Source: Mycolicibacter terrae
GTDB taxonomy: Bacteria > Actinomycetota > Actinomycetes > Mycobacteriales > Mycobacteriaceae
NCBI RefSeq assembly: GCF_010727125.1
Contig: NZ_AP022564.1
Coordinates: forward strand, 4,030,001 to 4,094,000
DNA: 64,000 bases
Direction: 5' to 3'
The notes below the pieces were generated by a model. The model worked only from the letters and a program-made list of their open reading frames with translations, did not search any database and was not told where the DNA came from. Positions 41,029 through 49,573 of this stretch are shown here, piece by piece; the first letter of the stretch is position 1; each line of letters opens with the position of its first letter. The translations under genes and the position numbers were made by a program.

Positions 41029-41520
41029 TCAGCCGTTGAGATGGCGCCGGCGGCGGTGTTCGATGCAGCGCCCCACCTCGGCGCGGTAGTAGTCCTCGTC
41101 GAATCCGCCGGCGTGGTACAGACGCGCGCCCAGCCGGTCCCGCAACTCGCCGATGTTCACCTCGGCGGTCGCGTTCGCCAGCACCCAGTCGACGGCGGCT
41201 TCGCTGCCCCGCTCCCGGCAGATCCGGTCGACTCGCCGGGCTGCGGTCACCCGGTGGAAACGGGCAAAGCCGGTTTTGCTCCACGCCCGGATCTCCCGGG
41301 CCTCGAGGTCGAGCAGTTCACGCAGCACCGACAGCGGCCCCTGCCACGCGGTCTTGAACGGCGCGGCATCGACGAAAGTCAGTGCCCCGTCGGGACGACG
41401 GATGCCCTCGACATCGGGTTCCACCACCACCGCGCCGCGCCCTTTGGCCAGCTCGTGCGCCCACCGGACGAGGGTGTAGCCGTGGTCGGGTAGTCGGTAC
41501 TTCCGGGTGTGGGTGTCCAC
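41029..41520 (-). CDS. Conserved hypothetical protein
   Basis: 163 aa, soluble, basic, with many Arg. No recognised domain; ALTFVDAAPFKTAWQGPLSVLRELLDLE reads as a helix-rich core. GTG 41520 has a TACGCT hexamer 7 nt upstream on the minus strand, consistent with a leaderless transcript. Convergent with the membrane protein gene (23-bp gap) and downstream of the PGRS gene on the same strand. Confidence 0.7.
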   Translation of the reverse strand: MDTHTRKYRLPDHGYTLVRWAHELAKGRGAVVVEPDVEGIRRPDGALTFVDAAPFKTAWQGPLSVLRELLDLEAREIRAWSKTGFARFHRVTAARRVDRICRERGSEAAVDWVLANATAEVNIGELRDRLGARLYHAGGFDEDYYRAEVGRCIEHRRRRHLNG

Positions 41521-41591
41521 AACGGCGAGCGTAGTGGCCGACGAACAACGACCCCGGTGGGTGTGCCGGGGTCGTTGGTCGCGCTTCGGCG

Positions 41592-44500
41592 TTACGCGGG
41601 GTTCGAGCCAGCGCCGCCCGCCGTACCGGGGGTGCCGTCGGCCTGGCCCGCGGTACCGGCCTCGCCGTCGCCGCCGGTCGTCCCGTCGGTGCCGGTGCCA
41701 CCGGCACCGCCGTTGCCCCCCGTCCCGTCGCCGTTCGGGCCGACGAGGCCGCCGGCGCCACCCGCGCCGCCGGTGCCACCGGTGCCGATCTCGTCGATGC
41801 CGACGCCGACGCCGCCGGTCCCACCGGTGCCCCCGGCGCCACCGATCACGCCAATGCCATCGGCATCGCCGCCGGCACCACCGGCGCCGCCGGTTCCGCC
41901 GTGGCCGAAGTAGTTGGTGGGGTTCGTAGTCCCACCGTGGTCGCTGGCGCCTCCGCCGCCACCGCCGCCGCCGCCGCCGCCGCGGCCACCGTCGGTGCCG
42001 GTCCCACCGGTACCGCCGGTGCCGCCGATGCCGCCGATGCCTTGGGAGTCAGAGCCTGAGTAAGTAGCGCCGGTGCCGCCGCTGCCGCCGTTACCACCGG
42101 CGCCGTTGACGCCGCCGGTTCCACCACTGCCACCGGCGCCGCCGTTGCCCAGGACGGTGTCTCTGTTGTTCGCACTGCTGGCAGCACCACCGCCGTTGCC
42201 GCCACGGCCGCCATCACCGCCGGAGCCGCCCTCACCGGCACCGTTTCCGCCGCTGCCGGCGTTGCCACCGTCCTTTCCGGTGATGTCGGGGGAAGCGCTA
42301 TTGCCGCCCAGGCCGATGGCGCCGCCCATACCGCCGTCGCCACCGCGCCCACCATCGCCCAGGGTGGAGGCATTGCCGCCGTCACCGCCGGTGCCGCCGG
42401 CCTGCGCGAGGGACGTGACCGTGTAAACGGGCTTACCGTCGACGATCCTGACCGTGACCCGGCTGCTCGCGCCGTCGCCGCCCTTGCCGCCGTCGCCGCC
42501 GTCGGCGCGGTCGCTGCCCGCGCTGCCGGCTTGCCCGTCGGCGGCCTGCTGGCCGTTCTCGCCGGTTCCGCCGTGCCCGGCGGTGCCGGCCGCACCACCG
42601 TGCTGCCCGGCATCGCCGCCATTGCCGCCGTTACCGGCGGGGCCGTCGATCTGGTTGGTGGAGGTGCCGCCGGCACCGTTGCCGCCGTTACCGCCATCAC
42701 CGGCGCCGCCACCGTTACCGGCGTTGCCGCCGAGGCCGCCGGCGCCGTGGGCGGCGTTGCCGCCGTCACCGCCGTTACCGCCATCACCGCCGTTACCGCC
42801 GGCGCCGCCATCCTCGCCGTTGCCGTTGGAACCCGCCGCCGCGTTAGCACCGTCAACGCCGGTGATGGTGCCGCCATCGCCGCCGTTACCGCCGTTACCG
42901 GCGTCGCCGGATTCGGTGCCGCCGTCACCACCGGTGCCGCCGTCACCACCGGCGCCGCCGACGCCACCGTCGCCGAAGCCGGAGGCACCGTTGCCGCCGT
43001 CACCGCCCACGCCGCCGTTGCCGATCCGGCCGGCGTTGCCGCCGTCACCGCCGAGGCCGCCGGCCTGCGCGGTCACGCTGCCGTCGGCGTTGGTGATGAG
43101 CTGGCCGTCCAGGCCCGCGCCGCCGGCACCGCCGTCACCGCCGTCGGTTGCGTCGGCGCCGTCGTCGCCGTCGGCAGCGGTCGTGCCGTCGCCGTTGGTG
43201 CCACCGGAGCCACCGGAGCCCGCGGTCCCGCGGTCACCGCCGTCGCCGCCCTTGCCGCCGCTGACCGAACCGGTGCCCCCGGTGCCGCCGTCGCCGGCAT
43301 TGCCGGCGTTGCCGCCGGTGCCGCCGGCCCCGCCGGTTCCGGCCGGGTCGGTGGCATTGCCGCCATTGCCCGCCGTACCGCCGTCACCGCCGTTGCCGGC
43401 ATCCCCACCGGCACCGCCGGTGCCGTTCGCCGCGGTGCCACCGGTGCCACCGTTTCCGGCCGTACCGCCGCTGCCACCGAAGCCGCCGGTGCCGCCGTTC
43501 GGGCCGTCCACGCCGCTTCCGCCGGCGCCACCGTCGCCGGCATCACCACCGTGTCCACCGGCGCCACCGTTGCCCGAGTCGGTACCGCCGGCACCGCCGG
43601 TGCCGCCGGCGCCACCGGCGCCACCGTCGGTGCCGGTGGTTCCGTTGCCGTCACCGTCGGTCTCACCGTCGACCCCGTTGGCGCCGGTACCGCCGTTACC
43701 GCCGGTTCCGCCGTTGCCATTGGTCGCGGCATCACCGCCCGCGCCACCGTCGCCGCCGGCCTGGGCCACCGGCACACCGCCGATGGTGACCACCTGACCG
43801 TTGCCGCCGTTACCGCCGGTACCGCCATCGGCATTCGCACCGTCCGCGGCGCCGTCGCCGGCGTTGCCCACGCTGCCACCACCGGCGCTGGTACCGCCGT
43901 TGCCGGCCGTGCCCGCGTTACCACCGTCGGCGCCCGCACCACCGTCACCACCCTTACCGGCGGTATCCGCGGTGCCGCCACCGGCGCCGTCACCACCGCT
44001 TCCCGCGGTGCCCGCATCGCCGCCGGCACCGGCATTACCGCCGGCGCCACCGTTGCCGTTGGTGGCCGAGCCGCCTTGCCCGCCGGCCCCGCCGGTGCCA
44101 CCGGCGCCGGCACTGCCGCCGTTGCCACCGGCGTTACCGCTGCCCGCCTCGGCGTCGGCACCGCCGCCACCGTTACCGCCCTTGCCGCCGACGCCGGCGT
44201 TACCGCCCGCCCCGCCGTCGCCCGACGTGCTGCCGCCGGCGCCGCCGGCACCACCGGCACCGCCGTTGCCGCCGGCCGACCCGGCCGTGCCATCACCGGT
44301 CACCGGGTCGGTGACGCCATCGGTGCCGTTCGCACCCGCGCCACCGTTGCCGCCCACGCCGCCGGTGCCTTCCGCCCCGGCGGCACCGCCGGCACCACCG
44401 TCGGCGCCGTTCTGGATCACCTGCTGGCCGGCGACGGTGATCACCTGGCCGCCGCTGCCGTCGCCGCCCCGGCCACCGTTGCCGCCGGTCCCGGCGGCGC

Positions 44501-46466
44501 CGGCCGCACCATCAGCTGACCGGGTCTGGCCATCGCCGCTCAGGCCGCCCTGCCCGCCGTTGCCGGCGGTTCCGCGGTCGCCGCCCTGACCGCCGTCGCC
44601 GCCCTTGCCGCCGACGGTCTCGGTGAGGCTGTTGGCGCCGTCGCCGCCGTCACCACCGTTTCCGGCGTTGCCGGCCGCTCCACCGTCGCCGCCCAGACCA
44701 CCGGCGCCGTCGTTTCCGGCGTTGCCGTGGGCAGCCGTGCCCCCGGCACCTCCCGCGCCGCCGGCGCCACCATCACCACCGTTGGTGCCGTCGGTGCCAT
44801 CGCCGCCGATGCCGCCGTCAGCTCCACTGTCGGCGGCCGCGTCGGTGCCCGCGGCGCCATCGGTGCCGCTGGTACCTGCACCACCGGTTCCACCGACACC
44901 TCCGTTGCCGCCGTTGCCGCCATTGCCGGCGACCGAGCCGCCCTGGCCGCCGGCCCCACCGGTGCCACCGGCGCCACCGATCGTGCCGTCGGTACCGGCA
45001 GCCGCGTCGCCGGCGAGGCCGTTGGCGCCCCTGCCGCCGATGCCGCCGTCACCGCCGTTGCCGTAGGCGCCGCCATTACCGCCGGTGCCGCCATTGCCGC
45101 CGGTGGCACCGGCGACGTCGCCCGTCGACGCGTCGTAGCCATTGCCTCCGGCCCCGCCGTTGCCCCCGGTCGGTCCGGCGCCGGCCGCGCCGGCGTTGCC
45201 GTTGGCCGAACCCGTGCCGGCACTGCCCGCGGCCGCAGCGGTGCCCGAGTCGCCACCGGTGCCACCGTTACCGCCGTCGACGTGCGCGGCGGTCCCGGCC
45301 GCACCGGCCCCGCCGTCACCGGCCACACCCGCAGCACCGCCGTTACCGGCATCGCCACCGACGCCGTCGACGCCGCCGCCGCCGAACAGCGAGGCGCCGG
45401 TACCGGCCGCGCCGCCCTTGCCGCCGTTGCCGCCGATCGCACCGTCGCCGCCGTTGCCGCCGGTGCCGCCGTTGCCATCCCCGTTGTCATCGAACGTCCC
45501 GGCTGCCCCGGTCGCCCCGGTCCCGCCGTTGCCGCCGTTACCACCGGCGCCGCCGGCGCCGCCGTTGCCGCCCAGACCCAGAATCGACGAACCCGCACCG
45601 CCAGCGCCGCCGTTACCACCGTTGGTGCCGGCCGTCCCGTTGCCACCGGTGCCGCCGGGCGCGGTGCCCGCCGTGCCATTGGCGCCTGTCCAACCCGCGC
45701 CGCCGACACCGCCGTCGCCGCCGTTGCCGATGGCGCCCATGCCGAAGAAGTCCTGTGCCTGACCTGAGCTGCCGCCGATGCCGCCGTTGCCCGCCGCCAA
45801 GGTGGCCGTGGCGGCCCCACCGGCTCCACCATCGCCGCCGTTGCCCCACATCTCGCCGCCGTGGCCGCCGTTACCGCCGTCGGCGCCGAAGCCTCCGGCG
45901 CCGCCGTCGCCGCCGTCGCCGATACCACCGGCATGCCCACCGTTACCGCCGACGACACCCTCGAGGTCCGACGACCAGCCGTCGCCGCCGTCACCGAACC
46001 ACAGACCACCGGCCTGGCCATCGACGCTTTCGGCCGTGCCATCGAGTCCGTTGCAGATCATCCCGCAAAAGCCCTCGGTGAACGGTGCGAACAGCTGGTT
46101 GATCACGCCGTTGACCTGCGCCCCGAAGTCAGAGTTGATCCAGTCCTGCAGCCCGTCATGCAACGGGGCGTAGAAGTACGTGTCCCACATCTGGGCCAAC
46201 TCGGCACCGCTGGCATCGGCACCCCCGGCCAGATCCCAGTCCGAGGTGAACAGGCTGTTGAAGTCCGTCGACAGATTGCCCCAGGCAGTTGGATCGAACA
46301 GGTCGGTGAACAGATCGTCGAAGTCTGCGTTCGCCATCGGCGCCGAGGCCAACGGCGCCAGCCCGAATGACAAGAAGGCCCCCACCGAAGCCGCGGATCC
46401 GATCACCCGCCTTCCAGCCGACGACTTGCGCTTGCTTCCACGACGGCTACGGCGAATCTCAGCCAT
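41592..46466 (-). CDS. Giant PGRS-type Gly-rich exported protein without a PE domain
   Basis: 1,624 aa. A basic N-terminus (RRSRRGSKRK) and hydrophobic stretch end in a signal-peptidase-like ANA-D site near residue 47. Residues about 48-150 form a unique Asp/Phe/Trp-rich domain (DFDDLFTDLFDPTAW) with a Cys pair at 134 and 138, in place of a PE domain. GLWFGDGGDG then opens a GGX repeat region of nearly 1,500 residues, as in PE_PGRS proteins. Four short hydrophobic, strand-like inserts recur about every 210-230 residues (near 675, 895, 1125 and 1335). Such GGX tracts are modelled as polyglycine-II sandwiches; a surface or secreted role is likely. A strong regulated promoter lies upstream. Confidence 0.9.
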   Translation of the reverse strand: MAEIRRSRRGSKRKSSAGRRVIGSAASVGAFLSFGLAPLASAPMANADFDDLFTDLFDPTAWGNLSTDFNSLFTSDWDLAGGADASGAELAQMWDTYFYAPLHDGLQDWINSDFGAQVNGVINQLFAPFTEGFCGMICNGLDGTAESVDGQAGGLWFGDGGDGWSSDLEGVVGGNGGHAGGIGDGGDGGAGGFGADGGNGGHGGEMWGNGGDGGAGGAATATLAAGNGGIGGSSGQAQDFFGMGAIGNGGDGGVGGAGWTGANGTAGTAPGGTGGNGTAGTNGGNGGAGGAGSSILGLGGNGGAGGAGGNGGNGGTGATGAAGTFDDNGDGNGGTGGNGGDGAIGGNGGKGGAAGTGASLFGGGGVDGVGGDAGNGGAAGVAGDGGAGAAGTAAHVDGGNGGTGGDSGTAAAAGSAGTGSANGNAGAAGAGPTGGNGGAGGNGYDASTGDVAGATGGNGGTGGNGGAYGNGGDGGIGGRGANGLAGDAAAGTDGTIGGAGGTGGAGGQGGSVAGNGGNGGNGGVGGTGGAGTSGTDGAAGTDAAADSGADGGIGGDGTDGTNGGDGGAGGAGGAGGTAAHGNAGNDGAGGLGGDGGAAGNAGNGGDGGDGANSLTETVGGKGGDGGQGGDRGTAGNGGQGGLSGDGQTRSADGAAGAAGTGGNGGRGGDGSGGQVITVAGQQVIQNGADGGAGGAAGAEGTGGVGGNGGAGANGTDGVTDPVTGDGTAGSAGGNGGAGGAGGAGGSTSGDGGAGGNAGVGGKGGNGGGGADAEAGSGNAGGNGGSAGAGGTGGAGGQGGSATNGNGGAGGNAGAGGDAGTAGSGGDGAGGGTADTAGKGGDGGAGADGGNAGTAGNGGTSAGGGSVGNAGDGAADGANADGGTGGNGGNGQVVTIGGVPVAQAGGDGGAGGDAATNGNGGTGGNGGTGANGVDGETDGDGNGTTGTDGGAGGAGGTGGAGGTDSGNGGAGGHGGDAGDGGAGGSGVDGPNGGTGGFGGSGGTAGNGGTGGTAANGTGGAGGDAGNGGDGGTAGNGGNATDPAGTGGAGGTGGNAGNAGDGGTGGTGSVSGGKGGDGGDRGTAGSGGSGGTNGDGTTAADGDDGADATDGGDGGAGGAGLDGQLITNADGSVTAQAGGLGGDGGNAGRIGNGGVGGDGGNGASGFGDGGVGGAGGDGGTGGDGGTESGDAGNGGNGGDGGTITGVDGANAAAGSNGNGEDGGAGGNGGDGGNGGDGGNAAHGAGGLGGNAGNGGGAGDGGNGGNGAGGTSTNQIDGPAGNGGNGGDAGQHGGAAGTAGHGGTGENGQQAADGQAGSAGSDRADGGDGGKGGDGASSRVTVRIVDGKPVYTVTSLAQAGGTGGDGGNASTLGDGGRGGDGGMGGAIGLGGNSASPDITGKDGGNAGSGGNGAGEGGSGGDGGRGGNGGGAASSANNRDTVLGNGGAGGSGGTGGVNGAGGNGGSGGTGATYSGSDSQGIGGIGGTGGTGGTGTDGGRGGGGGGGGGGGASDHGGTTNPTNYFGHGGTGGAGGAGGDADGIGVIGGAGGTGGTGGVGVGIDEIGTGGTGGAGGAGGLVGPNGDGTGGNGGAGGTGTDGTTGGDGEAGTAGQADGTPGTAGGAGSNPA

Positions 46467-46500
46467 TTGGCCAGGCCTCTCTCATAATTGACGCGCCCGA

Positions 46501-46529
46501 AACTTAGGTAATTCTGACGCTAGCGTCAA
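46501..46529 (-). promoter_or_regulatory. PGRS gene promoter with palindrome TGACGCTAGCGTCA
   Basis: On the minus strand TTGACG (46524-46529), a 17-bp spacer and TAAGTT (46501-46506) make a good SigA-type promoter, with transcription starting about 28 nt before the ATG. The perfect 14-bp palindrome at 46515-46528 covers the -35, as a repressor operator would. Confidence 0.72.
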
Positions 46530-46660
46530 AAATGCGGGCTGTCCCTAAAACTGGGGCATTCCCAACATCGGGTGCCTCGGGTTATGAAAATGGCGTATCG
46601 CGCGCCGGGTCGGCCCCGCGCGCAACGCTCGCGGTGTGGACGGCAGGCCGGCGACCACCA

Positions 46661-46701
46661 AAGACGGCCAAAGACGGCCAAAGCCTGGCCAAAGCCGGCC
46701 A
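46661..46701. repeat. Short tandem repeat, four 10-11 bp units
   Basis: AAGACGGCCA twice, then AAGCCTGGCCA and AAGCCGGCCA, directly after the stop of the second fadE5. A possible slippage-prone microsatellite; no coding role seen. Confidence 0.65.
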
Positions 46702-46705
46702 GAGC

Positions 46706-48541
46706 CTAGAAGGCGTCCTCGCTCAGCTCCATCACCGCCAGGTCGTCGTTTTCGACGATACGTCGCTCAGCGCCGAGTCGCGGCAACACAACGCCCGCGA
46801 AAAACGTTGCCCCGGTAACCTTTCCAGCGTAAAAGTCCCGGTCGGCGTCGGACGGATCACGATCCAGGGAACCCAGCGCGATCTCGGCCTGCCGCAACAG
46901 CAACCAGCCGATCACCAAGTCACCCGCGGCGAGCAGAAACCTCACCGACTCCAAGCCCACCCGGTAGAGCTCGCGGGCATCCTGCTGCGAACCGAGCAGA
47001 TATCCGGTCATCGTGGTGGCCATCGCCCGCACATCGTCGAGAGCGGTGGCCAGCAGTTTGCGGGAGTCTGCAAGCTCGGAACGCGCGTCGCCGCTGTCGA
47101 GGAACTCTTCGATCTGGGCTACCAGATGCCCCAGTGCCACGCCGCGGTCGCGGGCGATCTTGCGGAAGAAGAAGTCCTGCGCCTGAATGGCGGTGGTGCC
47201 CTCGTAGAGGCTGTCGATCTTGGCGTCGCGGATGTACTGCTCGATCGGATAGTCCTGCAGGAACCCGGATCCACCGAACGTCTGCAGCGATTCGGTCAGG
47301 TATTGGTAAGCCCGTTCCGAGCCGACCCCTTTGACGATCGGCAGCAGCAAGTCGTTGACCCGCTCAGCGAGCTCGGCATCCGCGCCTGAGACCAACATGG
47401 CCACCTGCGGGTTCTGGTGGGCCGCGGTGTAGAGGTACAGCGCCCGCATCCCCTCGGCATAGACCTTCTGCATCATCAGGGCACGACGCACGTCCGGATG
47501 GTGGATGATCGTCACCCGTGGCGCGGTCTTTTCGGTCATCTGGGTCATGTCGGCGCCCTGAATACGGGTCTTGGCGTACTCCAGCGCATTGAGATACCCG
47601 GTCGAGAGCGTAGCGATCGCTTTGGTGCCCACCATCATTCGCGCGTACTCGATGACGTGGAACATCTGCGCGATGCCGTTGCGGGAGTCGCCGACAAGCC
47701 AGCCCTTCGCCGGGGTGCCGTGCTGGCCGAAGGTCAGCTCGCAGGTGGTCGAAACCTTCAGTCCCATCTTGTGTTCCAGCCCGGTGACGAACACCCCGTT
47801 GCGCTCACCGGGCTCGCCGGTCTCGGGGTCCGGCAGATATTTGGGCACCAGAAACAGGCTGAGCCCCTTGGTTCCCGGCCCGGCGCCCTCGGGACGGGCC
47901 AGGGTCATGTGCATGATGTTCTCGAACAGGTCGTCACTGTCGCCGTTGGTGATGAACCGCTTGACGCCGTCGATGTGCCAGCTGCCGTCGGGCTGCTCGA
48001 TCGCCTTGGTCCGGCCGGCGCCGACGTCGGAACCTGCATCGGGCTCGGTGAGGACCATGGTGGCGCCCCAGTTGCGTTCGATCGCCATGGCCGCCCAGTG
48101 CTTCTGTTGTTCGTTGCCCAGGTCGTAGAGGATGTTGGCGAAGACCGGCCCGGCCATGAACATGAACACCGCGGGATTGGCGCCCAGCACAAGTTCGTTG
48201 ATCGCCCAGGAGACGATTGCCGGCGCCGGTACGCCACCGACGTCCTCGGTCAGGCCGATGCGGAACCACTCCCCCTCCTGCCAGGCCCGCAGCGACGCCT
48301 TGAACGGCTCGGGCAGTGACACGGTATGGGTGTCCGGGTCGAACACCGGTGGATGGCGGTCGCTCTCGGCGAACGACTCGGCCACCGGGCCCTCGGCGAG
48401 CCGGGCGGCTTCGGCCAGCATCTGGCGCACGGTGTCGCCGTCCAGATCGCCGAAGGCGCCCTCGGCCAGGCACTGTTCCAACCCCAGCAGCTCGAACAGA
48501 TTGAATTCCAGGTCGCGGACATTGCTCTTGTAATGACCCAT
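46706..48541 (-). CDS. Acyl-CoA dehydrogenase, second FadE5-type copy
   Basis: 611 aa, a complete close paralogue of the truncated gene at the window start; the shared 450 residues align without gaps and are mostly identical by eye. FAD/substrate motif MVLTEPDAGSDVG at 162-174, catalytic Glu 447 in YEGTTAIQ, and the extended C-terminal helical domain of the large ACAD group. ATG 48541 gives MGHYKSNVRDLEFNLFE, the usual FadE5 N-terminus. Not next to fadA2/fabG4; it lies between echA1 and the PGRS gene. Likely a duplicate with a different chain-length range. Confidence 0.93.
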   Translation of the reverse strand: MGHYKSNVRDLEFNLFELLGLEQCLAEGAFGDLDGDTVRQMLAEAARLAEGPVAESFAESDRHPPVFDPDTHTVSLPEPFKASLRAWQEGEWFRIGLTEDVGGVPAPAIVSWAINELVLGANPAVFMFMAGPVFANILYDLGNEQQKHWAAMAIERNWGATMVLTEPDAGSDVGAGRTKAIEQPDGSWHIDGVKRFITNGDSDDLFENIMHMTLARPEGAGPGTKGLSLFLVPKYLPDPETGEPGERNGVFVTGLEHKMGLKVSTTCELTFGQHGTPAKGWLVGDSRNGIAQMFHVIEYARMMVGTKAIATLSTGYLNALEYAKTRIQGADMTQMTEKTAPRVTIIHHPDVRRALMMQKVYAEGMRALYLYTAAHQNPQVAMLVSGADAELAERVNDLLLPIVKGVGSERAYQYLTESLQTFGGSGFLQDYPIEQYIRDAKIDSLYEGTTAIQAQDFFFRKIARDRGVALGHLVAQIEEFLDSGDARSELADSRKLLATALDDVRAMATTMTGYLLGSQQDARELYRVGLESVRFLLAAGDLVIGWLLLRQAEIALGSLDRDPSDADRDFYAGKVTGATFFAGVVLPRLGAERRIVENDDLAVMELSEDAF

Positions 48542-48714
48542 GGGTCAAGCATGCGCCGGACCCGCGACGGCTACCGGGGTTTCAGCGCATCCCAGCCGGG
48601 AGAGCCGCGGCGCGCTCCGCGGTCGGCCTCAGCTGTCGACGCCGCGCTGAGCCCGACGACGAAGTTCGACTCGGGGCAGGTCGACACGAACCAGCAAGGT
48701 CGATGCGAGGAGCG

Positions 48715-49494
48715 TCAGGTGCCGGTCCACTGCGGCAGGCGCTTCTCGGCGAACGCCACCGCGCCCTCCTTGGCGTCCTTGGAGGTCAGCACCGGCAGGG
48801 CGATCTTGAGCTGCTCGGCGAACATCTCTGCCGGGTCCCAGCCCCGCGATTCGGTGATGATCCGCTTGGTGGCGGCCACCGCCAACGGCCCGTTGGCGGT
48901 GATCTTCTCGGCCAGCATGATCGCGGCGTTGCGCACCGTCTCATGCTCGGCCAGCACGTTGACCATGCCCAGTTCATGTGCCCGCACTGCCGGCAGGCTC
49001 TCACCGGTCAACGCCAGCTCCATGGCGAGAGCCTGCGGGATGCGCTGGGGAAGCCGCAACAGCCCGCCGCCCGCAGCCACCAGCCCGCGCTTGACCTCGG
49101 GAATCCCGAAAACCGCGTCGCGCGCCGCCACGATCAGGTCGGCGGCCAGGGCCAGCTCGGTTCCACCGGCCAGGGCATATCCCTCGACCGCGGCGATCAG
49201 CGGCTTGGCCGGCGGTCGGTCGGTGAAGCCGAGCCCGCGACCGGGCACCACCACGTTCTCGCCCCGCGCGAACGCCTTGAGATCCATTCCGGCGCAGAAC
49301 GTCCCGCCGGCGCCGGTCAGGATCCCCACCGACAGGCCCGGATCGTCGTCGAGACGGTCCATCGCGTCCGCCAGACCCTGGCTGACCGCGGCGTTGACCG
49401 CGTTCTTGGCCTCGGGACGGTTGATCGTGATGATCAGGATTCGGTCGAGTTGTTCGACCAGGACTTCCGGTTTCACGCTGGCGTCATCGCTCAT
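48715..49494 (-). CDS. echA1: Enoyl-CoA hydratase/isomerase EchA1
   Basis: 259 aa crotonase-fold enzyme that hydrates trans-2-enoyl-CoA in beta-oxidation. NRPEAKNAVNAAV, the oxyanion-hole loop FCAGMDLKAFARGE and AAVEGYALAGGTELALAADL are typical; the second Glu-bearing region is IPEVKRGLVAAGGG. The frame is open into the divergent gene, but ATG 49494 gives family length. A KstR box lies 51 bp upstream, shared with the divergent acyltransferase. Position matches Rv0222. Confidence 0.9.
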   Translation of the reverse strand: MSDDASVKPEVLVEQLDRILIITINRPEAKNAVNAAVSQGLADAMDRLDDDPGLSVGILTGAGGTFCAGMDLKAFARGENVVVPGRGLGFTDRPPAKPLIAAVEGYALAGGTELALAADLIVAARDAVFGIPEVKRGLVAAGGGLLRLPQRIPQALAMELALTGESLPAVRAHELGMVNVLAEHETVRNAAIMLAEKITANGPLAVAATKRIITESRGWDPAEMFAEQLKIALPVLTSKDAKEGAVAFAEKRLPQWTGT

Positions 49495-49544
49495 CTCGCC
49501 GATGCTATCGACCACCCCTGCCGGGCCGGTAACATGGGCAAAAC

Positions 49545-49558
49545 TAGAACACGTTTCA
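49545..49558. promoter_or_regulatory. KstR box TAGAACACGTTTCA
   Basis: Exact match to TNNAACNNGTTNNA in the 79-bp gap between divergent echA1 and the acyltransferase gene, 16 bp before the latter's start. Predicts KstR control of both. Confidence 0.82.
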
Positions 49559-49573
49559 ATTGAAGGGGCCACG

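Noticed and set aside
41592..46466. Long Val/Ala/Pro-rich open frames in other frames of the PGRS gene
   Set aside because: They come from translating GGX codon repeats in the wrong frame or strand; only the minus frame has a signal peptide, promoter and PGRS pattern.
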